Notes: generated by a model from the sequence alone, not told the origin. Counted from the first letter of the stretch, positions 27,554 through 36,370 are shown. The stretch: 48,046 nucleotides of DNA from Porphyromonadaceae bacterium (GCA_012523295.1 JAAYIT010000328.1:1-48046), one strand, 5' to 3'. Program-made: numbers and translations.

Positions 27554-28666
27554 CTAATTCAATATAAAAGGCATTAGTAATAAAGTAATATTTTCATTGT
27601 CGGACGGCTTGATCAAAACAGGTCGTTTCTCATTGTCAAATAGCAGCTTGCATTCAGCGCTTTCAAGCGTATTAAGTAACATTGTCATTCTTCTGCATTG
27701 AAGTGCAATTCGTAAATCGAAATCGCTCTCAACTGAAATAGACTCCTCACTAAATGTTTTCAGTCCGATGTTTTTAGCAATGATTTTCAGAATTGTTTCT
27801 GAAATATTTACTTCTATAAGTGCATCTGTATCAGCAAACACAGACACGCGATTAACAGCAGAAATTAGCTCGGATACCCCTACTTCCACAATGTTTTCAT
27901 TTTTGGGTAATAATCCTCTGTAATTCAGATATCTGCCGTCAATCAAGCGGTAAATAAGCCGGTATCCGGAAGTATCACTCATAATGTTTTTACTGCCGAT
28001 TGTCATTTTCACAATTTCATCAGAAGCGCACAATTTCACCATTTCAGTAATAAACCGGCAGGCATTCTGTGGAATGATAGAACCCAAATCGGGCATTTCG
28101 GCTGGCAAATCTTCGGTAAATTCACGCATTGCCAATGTAAATCCATTCGTTGCCACGAATGTTATTTTGTCACTTTGAACCTCCATATACACACCGTTAA
28201 TTGTTGGTCGAAGTTCATCATCCGCAACACTACAGAGCACTTGATTAATTCCATCTTCAATGATCTTCGGATTAAGTTCGATTTCGTAGCAATCGTTGTC
28301 AAGATTGAATGTCGGAAATACATTAGCATTTAGTGCCGGAACATCGAAATACCCGCCCGCGTAAGTTACCCGCAGGTTATTATTTTCGTACTCCATGTCA
28401 ATAGGCTGATTTGGCACGTTTGCCAATGCTTGAAGCATCAGGCGTGCGTTGACCATAAATGAAGCGATTCCGGCGTCACCTTCGATTATCGGAATGTTTT
28501 TCACTTTAATTCCGCCCACAACGTCAGTTGCGGTAACTGTCATTTCATTCTCGCTGACTTCAAACTTGAAGTTTTCTGCCGCTGCGAGCGTTGTTTTTTG
28601 GGGTACTATTCTTCCCGCCAATTTAAGCCTGTTGTAAAGCTCTTTGCTGTTTAATTTGATTGTCAT
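27554..28666 (-). CDS. dnaN: DNA polymerase III beta-clamp homolog
   Basis: MTIKLNSKELYNRLKLAGRIVPQKTTL...FMVNARLMLQALANVPNQPI; full-length clamp-like protein. Confidence 0.85.
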   Translation of the reverse strand: MTIKLNSKELYNRLKLAGRIVPQKTTLAAAENFKFEVSENEMTVTATDVVGGIKVKNIPIIEGDAGIASFMVNARLMLQALANVPNQPIDMEYENNNLRVTYAGGYFDVPALNANVFPTFNLDNDCYEIELNPKIIEDGINQVLCSVADDELRPTINGVYMEVQSDKITFVATNGFTLAMREFTEDLPAEMPDLGSIIPQNACRFITEMVKLCASDEIVKMTIGSKNIMSDTSGYRLIYRLIDGRYLNYRGLLPKNENIVEVGVSELISAVNRVSVFADTDALIEVNISETILKIIAKNIGLKTFSEESISVESDFDLRIALQCRRMTMLLNTLESAECKLLFDNEKRPVLIKPSDNENITLLLMPFILN

Positions 28667-28672
28667 GATAAT

Positions 28673-29668
28673 TTATTTATTAAAAAGTGATAATTGCTTT
28701 GTTACATTAAATCGGTTTTCCACGCCTTGCATATTAAGTTCAGCCTGTTTGAAGTAGCTGTCTTTCAGTTCAATTCCGATTGCTTTACGTTCCATTGAAA
28801 CTGGGCTGTAAACCTCGCTGCCAACTCCCATAAACGGCGTTAAAACAACCTCGCCTTTGTTGGTGTAGAGATAAACAAGACGGTCGATAATATCTAATTG
28901 AAGCGGGTGCACGTGCTTCTCATCATCATCTTCCTTACTGTCTTTGAAATCAAGCACGTTATTTCCGCGTATATCGTCCCACACGCTTGAAGCATAGCGC
29001 TGCCAAATGATATGAGCTAATTTATTTTCCTTTGGATCGCCTTTGAAGTTTTTCCATTTTTCGTAAAAGTGTTTCCATTTACCGTACTGCTTTTCGTGCA
29101 TCGGTAAGAATGGATATTCGCCAAAATAAGGGTATTCGGTTAATCCATTTTCATGCCTTACAGGCACTTTATTTTCTCCACCTTTACGGAAAAGCAGAAT
29201 GTAATCCGGAAGCGCAGGGAAGCACCGTGTAGCATCTTCTACAATATTTTTGTGTGTAAGGCTTTGTACCATGGTGCGCATTCGAACTTCAAGCGGTTCC
29301 TTCCAAATAGTTATGCGGTTGTTTAGCGTAAATCCGTACTTTTGATAAAGTCGGATTATTTCATGTGGGAAATCCCAAAGATTATGTTTCGTGGTGTTTG
29401 TAATTATATCCTGACAGTGTACTGCGTTTATCCGCCCGGGTTTAGTTACCCGTGCCATTTCAGCGATCAAAAACTCATAATGTTTTAGAAAATCCTCGTG
29501 GCTTTCATTGTTACTCATATCTCGTTTGTCAGAGCTGTATATGTACAATCCGGCAAAAGGCGGAGAATAGACCGAAAAATCAACTGAATTTTCTGGAAGG
29601 GTTGGAAGCAATTCCATGCAATCTCCGTTGTAGAGTGAATAATTTTCTGTGTGAATTTGATTTTTCAT
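28673..29668 (-). CDS. Site-specific DNA methyltransferase (N4/N6 type)
   Basis: SVYSPPFAGLYIYSSDKRDMSN and VLTPFMGVGSEVYSPVSMERKAIGIEL. Confidence 0.8.
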   Translation of the reverse strand: MKNQIHTENYSLYNGDCMELLPTLPENSVDFSVYSPPFAGLYIYSSDKRDMSNNESHEDFLKHYEFLIAEMARVTKPGRINAVHCQDIITNTTKHNLWDFPHEIIRLYQKYGFTLNNRITIWKEPLEVRMRTMVQSLTHKNIVEDATRCFPALPDYILLFRKGGENKVPVRHENGLTEYPYFGEYPFLPMHEKQYGKWKHFYEKWKNFKGDPKENKLAHIIWQRYASSVWDDIRGNNVLDFKDSKEDDDEKHVHPLQLDIIDRLVYLYTNKGEVVLTPFMGVGSEVYSPVSMERKAIGIELKDSYFKQAELNMQGVENRFNVTKQLSLFNK

Positions 29669-31020
29669 AAGAATACAGGTGTTTTAATGGGTTGTTTTAT
29701 TTCTTTTTTTATGTGTAATTGTTTTGCATAGGATTGTCGGATCGTCTGCTGAAATTCATCTGCTTTTTTCTTTTTGTAAAGCAAAGTGTCAATCACTCGC
29801 TTTTGTCCGTCCGAAATTATCAAGTCAACTGCAACTTCATTTTTCTGTCCAAAGCGCCAAAACCGCCTGATTGCCTGATAGTATTGTTCGTAACTCCAAG
29901 TGGGAAAATAAATAGTGTGGTTGCAATGCTGCCAATTCAGCCCGAATGAAGTGATTTTTGGCTTGGTAATAAGTTTTTTGATTTCTCCTTTTGAAAAGGC
30001 AATCAGGATTTCTTCCTTTTTATCCAAATTCATAGAGCCCTTTACCTGCACAGCATCCTTATCCAACTCATCAAGTAAATCACCTTCATCATTGAAGTTG
30101 CACCAATACACGCACACATCAGAACTTAATTCAACAGCTTTCTCACAGCGAGCCTCAACGCTCCCTTGCTGTTCTTGCCGAACCTCGGTCATTGTACGTG
30201 CAATTGAGTTAAACAGGCGCATTTGCCCATTAACTACCCAGTTTGCGGGATTTTCTACTTCGTGAATGTTCTCTGTAAGTGTTGGAAGGATAAATCGGTC
30301 ATCGGAAAAACCTAAGTCGGAAGGCTTTTTCACAAATACAGACCAAAGGAGCAGCCAACTGAAAAAATCATTTTTGGCGTGTGGTTTCAGATACCACCTG
30401 CTCCCGATTTCTTGCGGGCGGATATTGTTTTCATTGTTGCGGAAAAATCGTTGCAACATATCCATATAAGGAAGGTAACCGAGCGCCTCCGAACTCGTAC
30501 CAAATTCAATGTAATCATTTGGTGCCGGTGTGGCGGTGGAAAGGAAGCGGTAAGGAATTTTCTTAACAAAAGATGTTATTTGGGTTTTGATCTTTCCGTT
30601 GAAATTTTTCAAAATAGAACTCTCATCGCAAATCACTCCGACGAAGTCATTTTCATTGAAATAATGCAAACGCTCGTAATTGCAAATGACGATTTTCTTT
30701 GTAAACTTTCCATCTTTGGAATGTTCAATGTCATCAATACCGAGCATCCACGCCTCTTTCAGAAACTGAAATGCCACGGCAAGCGGTGTAAGTATAAGTA
30801 CCCGTTTGTTTGTTTCCTGTACAATATTATATGCTATTGACAGTTGAATGAGCGTTTTGCCAAGCCCGGTATCGGCAAAAATTGCCATCCGCCCTTTTCT
30901 TACTGCCGTGTCGATTATGTGGTTTTGAAAATCAAATCCAATATCCGGCAAATAATTTGGCGCAAATCCGAAATGGTCGGTTGTATGTTTTTTTGATTGT
31001 AAAAATGATTGATAGTCCAT
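29665..31020 (-). CDS. SNF2/DEAD-like helicase
   Basis: MAIFADTGLGKTLIQLS, VICDESSILKN, FLSTATPAPND, YYQAIRRFWRFGQ. Confidence 0.85.
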   Translation of the reverse strand: MDYQSFLQSKKHTTDHFGFAPNYLPDIGFDFQNHIIDTAVRKGRMAIFADTGLGKTLIQLSIAYNIVQETNKRVLILTPLAVAFQFLKEAWMLGIDDIEHSKDGKFTKKIVICNYERLHYFNENDFVGVICDESSILKNFNGKIKTQITSFVKKIPYRFLSTATPAPNDYIEFGTSSEALGYLPYMDMLQRFFRNNENNIRPQEIGSRWYLKPHAKNDFFSWLLLWSVFVKKPSDLGFSDDRFILPTLTENIHEVENPANWVVNGQMRLFNSIARTMTEVRQEQQGSVEARCEKAVELSSDVCVYWCNFNDEGDLLDELDKDAVQVKGSMNLDKKEEILIAFSKGEIKKLITKPKITSFGLNWQHCNHTIYFPTWSYEQYYQAIRRFWRFGQKNEVAVDLIISDGQKRVIDTLLYKKKKADEFQQTIRQSYAKQLHIKKEIKQPIKTPVFL

Positions 31021-31096
31021 TGCGTTTCATTTGTTGAAATCGCCCGGACAAAGCATCGGAAGGGTGTTAAGTGTAAATTTGAAAGGTGGGTTTAAA

Positions 31097-31143
31097 ACAA
31101 AAAAAGTTAGACCTCACACTTTCGTGTGAAATCCAACTCGCTT
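31097..31143 (-). terminator. Intrinsic terminator immediately downstream of the early promoter
   Basis: AGTTGGATTTCACAC-GAAA-GTGTGAGGTCTAACTTTTTTT on the minus strand. Confidence 0.75.
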
Positions 31144-31154
31144 AATTCACGGTG

Positions 31155-31185
31155 CAAATATATAAGATATTCTTATATTAGCAAA
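31155..31185 (-). promoter_or_regulatory. Early promoter TTTG-N19-TATATTTG with overlapping palindromic operator
   Basis: caaa at 31182-31185 and caaatata at 31155-31162 (minus-strand TTTG/TATATTTG); 19-nt palindrome ATATAAGA-TAT-TCTTATAT at 31160-31178. Confidence 0.7.
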
Positions 31186-31210
31186 ATTATTTGCAAAATA
31201 TTTTCAAATA

Positions 31211-32440
31211 TTATTTCAATAGGTCTAAAACTTTTCGATTTGCATCGTCAAAAATACTATAATCTATATCAATGTAAACATCAGCCATCTTGTAGTCATT
31301 ATTCACGTGCCCAAGACAGAAGTCAATATCAGCCTTCGGAACTCGTGCTTTATTTCGTGCAATACTTGCCCATGAATGACGTGCCCAATTGGTAGTTATT
31401 TTCTGCACTTCTAATTCTTTACAAATATTTTTCAACCCTTTGTTTACTGCTTGCATAAAATTGTGAGAATTGGAATATCGGGACTTTATTTCAGAAAGGA
31501 AACCGCTTTTGCTGTATTTTTCAATTAAAGGTTTTAGTTCCGGTTCAATTCTTATAGACAAAGGAAATTTATAGACATTGTCGCTTCTGTCAGTTTTTGA
31601 GCGTTCATAATAAACTCTTCCAAATGTCAGTTTTTCAATACAAAATAAGTCATTCACATTGATACCCATTAAATAAAACATAATCATAAACATATCTCTT
31701 GCTAATTCATCACGCTTTTTAATGCATGGAAAATCTCTTATGCTTTTTACTATCTCAACCGGTATGTTTTTCTTTTTCCGTTGTGCTTTAGGTATTTCTA
31801 TTCGCTTGAATGGATCATGTTTAATTTTAATAATTCCAAAATCCTCATCATTGTAATGGAGTTTACATTTGTTGAAAAGTGAGCGTATTGCCCGCATATA
31901 AGCGCTTACTCCACCCGGTTCAAGTGGACTTCCTTTCAAACCACTTTCTGATAGTTTTTTCATCAGATCAGTCATGCGATTGGTTGTAATTTCCATTACT
32001 CCAATTTTTGTTTTTTTATAATACCAACACAGCGCTTTTATACCGCCGTCATACCATTCAGCAGTATTTTGTTTTTTAGTTTCTTCAATTATTGTTTTGG
32101 AAAACTTTACTATATCTATAAAACTATCGCTAATATTTGACGTCTTAATCAGATACTCTTTTAATTCCATACAGTTCATTTTTGATGTATGGGAATTTCC
32201 AATATTTATATAGTTTTTCAAATATAATTGTGTGAGTTCGCCAATTTCAAAATTTAACGTACTATAATTTTCGCACAATTCTGTTACTGCACCATTATTA
32301 AAGTGAGCTGGATTAATATAATAAGGAGTAGGAATGTATTGAGCCTCCTTATTGTGATAGATACGGATCTTTATGTTGGTGGTTCCGTCCGATTTGATAT
32401 GATTTTTGGTTGTAAACACAACCGGTTTGAAAGTTGCCAT
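31211..32440 (-). CDS. int: Tyrosine recombinase (phage integrase)
   Basis: ARHSWASIARNKARVPKADIDFCLGHVNNDYKMADVYIDID catalytic C-terminus. Confidence 0.92.
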   Translation of the reverse strand: MATFKPVVFTTKNHIKSDGTTNIKIRIYHNKEAQYIPTPYYINPAHFNNGAVTELCENYSTLNFEIGELTQLYLKNYINIGNSHTSKMNCMELKEYLIKTSNISDSFIDIVKFSKTIIEETKKQNTAEWYDGGIKALCWYYKKTKIGVMEITTNRMTDLMKKLSESGLKGSPLEPGGVSAYMRAIRSLFNKCKLHYNDEDFGIIKIKHDPFKRIEIPKAQRKKKNIPVEIVKSIRDFPCIKKRDELARDMFMIMFYLMGINVNDLFCIEKLTFGRVYYERSKTDRSDNVYKFPLSIRIEPELKPLIEKYSKSGFLSEIKSRYSNSHNFMQAVNKGLKNICKELEVQKITTNWARHSWASIARNKARVPKADIDFCLGHVNNDYKMADVYIDIDYSIFDDANRKVLDLLK

Positions 32441-32564
32441 AATTTGATTTTGTTTTGAAGTTTGACAAAACCAATTTTGACATTAGCCGCATATTTTTTC
32501 AAAGATATTTCAAAGAAAATACGTTATTATTTGCTTTTATTAGCCGAAAATAATCGTATTTAAA

Positions 32565-32605
32565 AGCAAAAAGCGAGCTAAGTACAAAATTGTACCAACT
32601 CGCTT
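32565..32605 (-). terminator. Terminator between tRNA-Pro and the integrase
   Basis: GCGAGTTGGTACAATTTTGTACTTAGCTCGCTTTTT on the minus strand. Confidence 0.75.
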
Positions 32606-32643
32606 ATTAATTAACACGCTGATAATCAGCGATATTTATCTCG

Positions 32644-32717
32644 TCGGGATGACAGGATTTGAACCTGCGACCACACGCCCCCCAGACGTGTGCGCTACCG
32701 GACTGCGCTACATCCCG
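32644..32717 (-). tRNA. tRNA-Pro (GGG anticodon)
   Basis: CGGGATGTAGCGCAGTCCGGTAGCGCACACGTCTGGGGGGCGTGTGGTCGCAGGTTCAAATCCTGTCATCCCGA cloverleaf. Confidence 0.95.
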
Positions 32718-32832
32718 TTTGTTTTTCGGACTGCAAAGATAGTACTAATTCTTGTCTTAACAAAGTTAAAAATAAAATCTTGAAATTCTTCGCATGTCTT
32801 TACAGGCAACTTCCTTTTTTCAGTTCTGAAAG

Positions 32833-33036
32833 TCAGATTAAGTTATTCACACTACCCCTCCAAGAGCAACCTAAGCAATACAAAACATCCAAATCATACC
32901 CGTCGAGTGAAGTTCCTTCGTGAATCGGGACTATCTGCTTACGTTCATTTACAGTCACAACTACAGCATCACCATTAGCGTTTTTCACCCGGAATCGTCG
33001 AATTTTACATTGCGGACAAAGCTTGTCTTTTCCCAT
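32833..33036 (-). CDS. Small zinc-ribbon hypothetical protein
   Basis: MGKDKLCPQCKIRRFRVKNANGDAVVVTVNERKQ...VLYCLGCSWRGSVNNLI; start moved to ATG 33036. Confidence 0.65.
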   Translation of the reverse strand: MGKDKLCPQCKIRRFRVKNANGDAVVVTVNERKQIVPIHEGTSLDGYDLDVLYCLGCSWRGSVNNLI

Positions 33037-33068
33037 TTCAAAAAAAATTGTATATCGCTGATTTTCAG

Positions 33069-33155
33069 CGGAAATCGAGGGATTCGAACCCCCGGTACAG
33101 TTGCCCGTACACCGCATTTCGAGTGCGGCCCGTTCGACCACTCCGGCAGATTTCC
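33069..33155 (-). tRNA. tRNA-Ser (CGA anticodon)
   Basis: GGAAATCTGCCGGAGTGGTCGAACGGGCCGCACTCGAAATGCGG...GGTTCGAATCCCTCGATTTCCG with long variable arm. Confidence 0.95.
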
Positions 33156-33390
33156 TTATATAATAATTAAGAATACAAAATTACGCTTTTTATTGAAAAT
33201 GAACAATGATTTTCAGAAAAGTTTACCTACAAGATGAAAATGCCGGATGCTTTGTGCTTTAGCTCTTTAGTAAAGTGCTTTTCGTTATAAATTCTTCAAC
33301 TCTTAATCATTATCTTAAAGTAATTTTTATTACAAATAAAATACACTTTTGTAACTATTTTCGATATAATATAAATAATTTGTCAATTAT

Positions 33391-33421
33391 TTTGTTGAAA
33401 AAATAAATTTTTGTAATTTTG
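33391..33421 (+). promoter_or_regulatory. Promoter of the gdhA leader (TTTG-N19-TAATTTTG)
   Basis: tttg at 33391-33394, taattttg at 33414-33421. Confidence 0.65.
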
Positions 33422-33461
33422 CACCAAAATATTATTCATCAAACTAAAAAACATTAATCGT

Positions 33462-33536
33462 ATGAAACAGCCATTTAAGAAAAGTCTTAAACCAAAGAGA
33501 ATGATTAATGGTGTGTTCCATACGACCTTAATGTAA
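33462..33536 (+). CDS. Putative 24-aa leader peptide / uORF of gdhA
   Basis: MKQPFKKSLKPKRMINGVFHTTLM*; initiation context TTAATCGTATGAAA is identical to that of gdhA. Confidence 0.45.
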   Translation: MKQPFKKSLKPKRMINGVFHTTLM

Positions 33537-33554
33537 AAAATAAATTTTAATCGT

Positions 33555-34892
33555 ATGAAAACCGAAGAAGTTTTAAATGATTTGCAAAGAAGGTTTCCTA
33601 ATGAGCCCGAGTATCATCAAGCAGTTCACGAAGTTTTAGAGTCCATTGAGGAGGTGTATAATGCACATCCTGAGTTTGAAAAACTGAACTTGATTGAAAG
33701 AATTTGCATTCCGGATCGTATATTTTCATTCCGTGTCACCTGGTTGGACGATAAAGGAAATGTACGGACGAACATGGCATATCGCGTACAGCATAACAAC
33801 GCAATCGGCCCTTACAAAGGTGGTATGCGATTTCATCCGAGTGTTTCACCCTCAATCTTAAAATTTTTGGCGTTTGAGCAAACATTCAAAAACGCCCTTA
33901 CTACTCTGCCAATGGGAGGCGGAAAAGGTGGTTCTGATTTTAATCCGAAAGGAAAATCCAATACTGAAATTATGAATTTCTGTCAGGCACTTATGCTTGA
34001 ACTATGGAGAAATCTCGGTCCCGACACCGATGTTCCGGCAGGAGATATCGGAGTTGGAGGACGCGAGGTGGCCTATATGTACGGAATGTACAAAAAATTG
34101 GCTCGCGAAAATACCGGGACATTTACCGGAAAAGGGATTGAATTTGGCGGATCGCTTATTCGTCCGGAAGCTACCGGATATGGAAATATTTATTTCTTAA
34201 TGAATATGCTCAAAAGCCGCGGTATAGACGACTTGAAAGGTCAGGTCACAGCAATCTCGGGCTCCGGGAACGTAGCTACCTATACAGCTCAAAAAGTACT
34301 TGAATTAGGCGGAAAAGTAATAACCCTCTCAGACAGTGATGGTTACATATATGATCCGGATGGAATTGACAAAGAAAAACTCGATTATATTTTTGAATTG
34401 AAAAATGTATATCGAGGACGTATTCGCGAATATGCTGAAAAATATGGCTGTAAGTATGTTCCGGGTGGTCGTCCGTGGGGAGAGAAATGTACAATCGCGC
34501 TTCCTTCCGCCACTCAAAATGAGCTAAACGGCGAAGATGCCGAGACTTTGATAAAAAATGGCTGTATAGCTGTATCTGAGGGTGCAAATATGCCTTCAAC
34601 TCCTGAAGCTGTAGAAGTTTTCTTAAAAAACAAAATTCTTTATGCCCCCGGAAAAGCGGCAAATGCGGGCGGAGTTTCAACTTCAGGCTTGGAAATGACT
34701 CAAAACTCTATGCGTCTGAGCTGGACACGCGAAGAAGTGGACGAAAAGCTCCGCAGAATCATGGGAGACATTCACGATGCTTGTGTGAAGTACGGAGTTG
34801 AAAGTGATGGCTATATCAACTATGTAAAAGGTGCGAATATTGCCGGATTTATGAAAGTTGCAAAAGCAATGGTAGCACAAGGTGTGATATAA
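33555..34892 (+). CDS. gdhA: NADP-type glutamate dehydrogenase
   Basis: 445 aa; NAIGPYKGGMRFHPSVSPSILKFLAFEQTFKNALTTLPMGGGKGGSDF. Confidence 0.95.
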   Translation: MKTEEVLNDLQRRFPNEPEYHQAVHEVLESIEEVYNAHPEFEKLNLIERICIPDRIFSFRVTWLDDKGNVRTNMAYRVQHNNAIGPYKGGMRFHPSVSPSILKFLAFEQTFKNALTTLPMGGGKGGSDFNPKGKSNTEIMNFCQALMLELWRNLGPDTDVPAGDIGVGGREVAYMYGMYKKLARENTGTFTGKGIEFGGSLIRPEATGYGNIYFLMNMLKSRGIDDLKGQVTAISGSGNVATYTAQKVLELGGKVITLSDSDGYIYDPDGIDKEKLDYIFELKNVYRGRIREYAEKYGCKYVPGGRPWGEKCTIALPSATQNELNGEDAETLIKNGCIAVSEGANMPSTPEAVEVFLKNKILYAPGKAANAGGVSTSGLEMTQNSMRLSWTREEVDEKLRRIMGDIHDACVKYGVESDGYINYVKGANIAGFMKVAKAMVAQGVI

Positions 34893-34960
34893 ATTCTTTT
34901 TATTATCTTTGTTTTTTCGTTTTACAATAAAAACAATATTAACTTCTAAAAACAAATAAT

Positions 34961-35212
34961 ATGGGAATTTTAAGTTGGATTTTATTAGGTTTAGTTGCCG
35001 GAGCGATCGCTAAAGCAATTCACCCGGGAAAAGATCCCGGAGGTTGGTTAATCACTATTCTTGTTGGGATTGCAGGAGCTTTCGTAGGAGGGTTTATTGG
35101 CAGTTTGCTGGGTTGGGGCCCATTGGACAAATTTAGTCTTCCAAACATTCTATTAGCAACCGGCGGAGCTCTTTTGATTCTTTTCCTTTACAGAAAAATG
35201 AAGAAAAGATAG
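34961..35212 (+). CDS. GlsB/YeaQ/YmgE family membrane protein
   Basis: MGILSWILLGLVAGAIAKAIHPGKDPGGWLITILVGIAGAFVGGFIG. Confidence 0.9.
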   Translation: MGILSWILLGLVAGAIAKAIHPGKDPGGWLITILVGIAGAFVGGFIGSLLGWGPLDKFSLPNILLATGGALLILFLYRKMKKR

Positions 35213-35323
35213 AATCGAATCGTATTAAAATGCCGGCAATTTTTGTTCGGCATTTTTTTTGAAAAACATTTATTTTTTGTCAAAAAACATGTAACTTTGA
35301 GAAATCTTTAAAACATATAAAAA

Positions 35324-35785
35324 ATGACTTTAAAAATTGGTGATAAAGCTCCTGAGATTCTTGGTTTGGATCAAAACGGAAATGAAATTAGACTTGCTGA
35401 TTTTGCAGGTAAAAAATTAGTCCTCTATTTTTATCCAAAAGATAACACCCCCGGCTGTACTGCCCAAGCTTGCAGCCTGAGAGATGATTATTCAGAATTA
35501 CGAAAACAAGGCTACGAAGTACTTGGTGTGAGTGCCGACAACGCTTCTTCACATAAAAAATTCATTGAAAAACATGATTTGCCTTTTAATTTAATTGTTG
35601 ATTCTGATAAATCACTTTCTGAAAGATTTGGGACTTGGGGCGAAAAAAAGATGTACGGAAGAACATATATGGGCATGTTTCGTACTACTTTTGTCATTGA
35701 TGAAAACGGGAATATCGAGAAAATAATTTCACCCAAAGAAGTTAAAACAAAAGAACACGGAAAGCAGATTCTTGGGTTATTGTAA
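35324..35785 (+). CDS. bcp: Peroxiredoxin, Bcp type
   Basis: VLYFYPKDNTPGCTAQACSLRDDY. Confidence 0.93.
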   Translation: MTLKIGDKAPEILGLDQNGNEIRLADFAGKKLVLYFYPKDNTPGCTAQACSLRDDYSELRKQGYEVLGVSADNASSHKKFIEKHDLPFNLIVDSDKSLSERFGTWGEKKMYGRTYMGMFRTTFVIDENGNIEKIISPKEVKTKEHGKQILGLL

Positions 35786-35936
35786 TATGGTTATCCGTTT
35801 TGTTCCTAATCTTAAATGATGTTTTTTTAGATTGGGACTAACCGCTTCAAGTCGGTTTATCCCGTAGTTTAGCAGGGTAAATATGCAACAATTCAAAATT
35901 ACAACAAATAGGAATGATTGCGGATAATTATATATT

Positions 35937-36310
35937 GTAATGTAATTTAACTTTCGCAAGTTGTTACAGCCAGTTGTAAAGCTGTTTTTGATAAAAGATA
36001 TAATGATTATCAGAGGAATTAAGCAAGTTGGGGCTTTGCCCCCAAACCCCACTTCATTTTTTGTCTTGACACAAAAAACGAAGCAAAAAAAGTCAAGACT
36101 TCGCCCGCCTCACTCAAAAAATTGGCGTTCAAACGGCTAAATCGTCCAAACTCGCCCCAAAAATATCGGTTTTTGAAACCTATTTGCAGGCTCAAACAAG
36201 GACGATTCTTAACGCCGTTCTCTCTGATTTTTTGGCTCACCGGACGAGGTCACTCGTTAGCAAGCCTTTTGAGACAATCAGATAGAGCTTGCGAAAGTTT
36301 AGTAATGTAA
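35937..36310. mobile_element. MITE-like repeat element with terminal inverted repeats and flanking 9-bp direct repeat
   Basis: AACTTTCGCAAG (35949-35960) / CTTGCGAAAGTT (36288-36299); GTAATGTAA at 35937-35945 and 36302-36310. Confidence 0.55.
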
Positions 36311-36370
36311 AAGATTTTTATTAATCAAACTTCCAAATTTCTTTATTCAAACAGTCTAAAAGTTTTCAAT

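Larger units (their letters stand above)
1..32640. mobile_element. Integrated tailed-phage prophage (right end at integrase/tRNA-Pro; left end unresolved)
   Basis: Contiguous minus-strand phage genes (integrase, replication, terminase, tape measure, tail fibres); no second copy of the tRNA-Pro 3' end was seen near position 1, so the left boundary may lie outside the window. Confidence 0.85.

Noticed and set aside
28673-31020. Methyltransferase plus helicase read as a restriction-modification or BREX/DISARM-like defence island
   Set aside because: No restriction endonuclease or defence partners; operon position beside clamp and replication genes fits a phage early module.
32690-33237. ORFs overlapping the tRNA-Pro and tRNA-Ser genes, including the N-terminal extension of 32833-33141
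   Set aside because: They translate tRNA sequence (for example MVERAALEMRCTGNCTGGSNPSIS); the real start is ATG 33036.
35777-36310. ORFs 35777-36052, 36019-36240 and 36122-36310
   Set aside because: Lie in or across the palindromic MITE-like repeat; such repeats commonly yield spurious ORFs.
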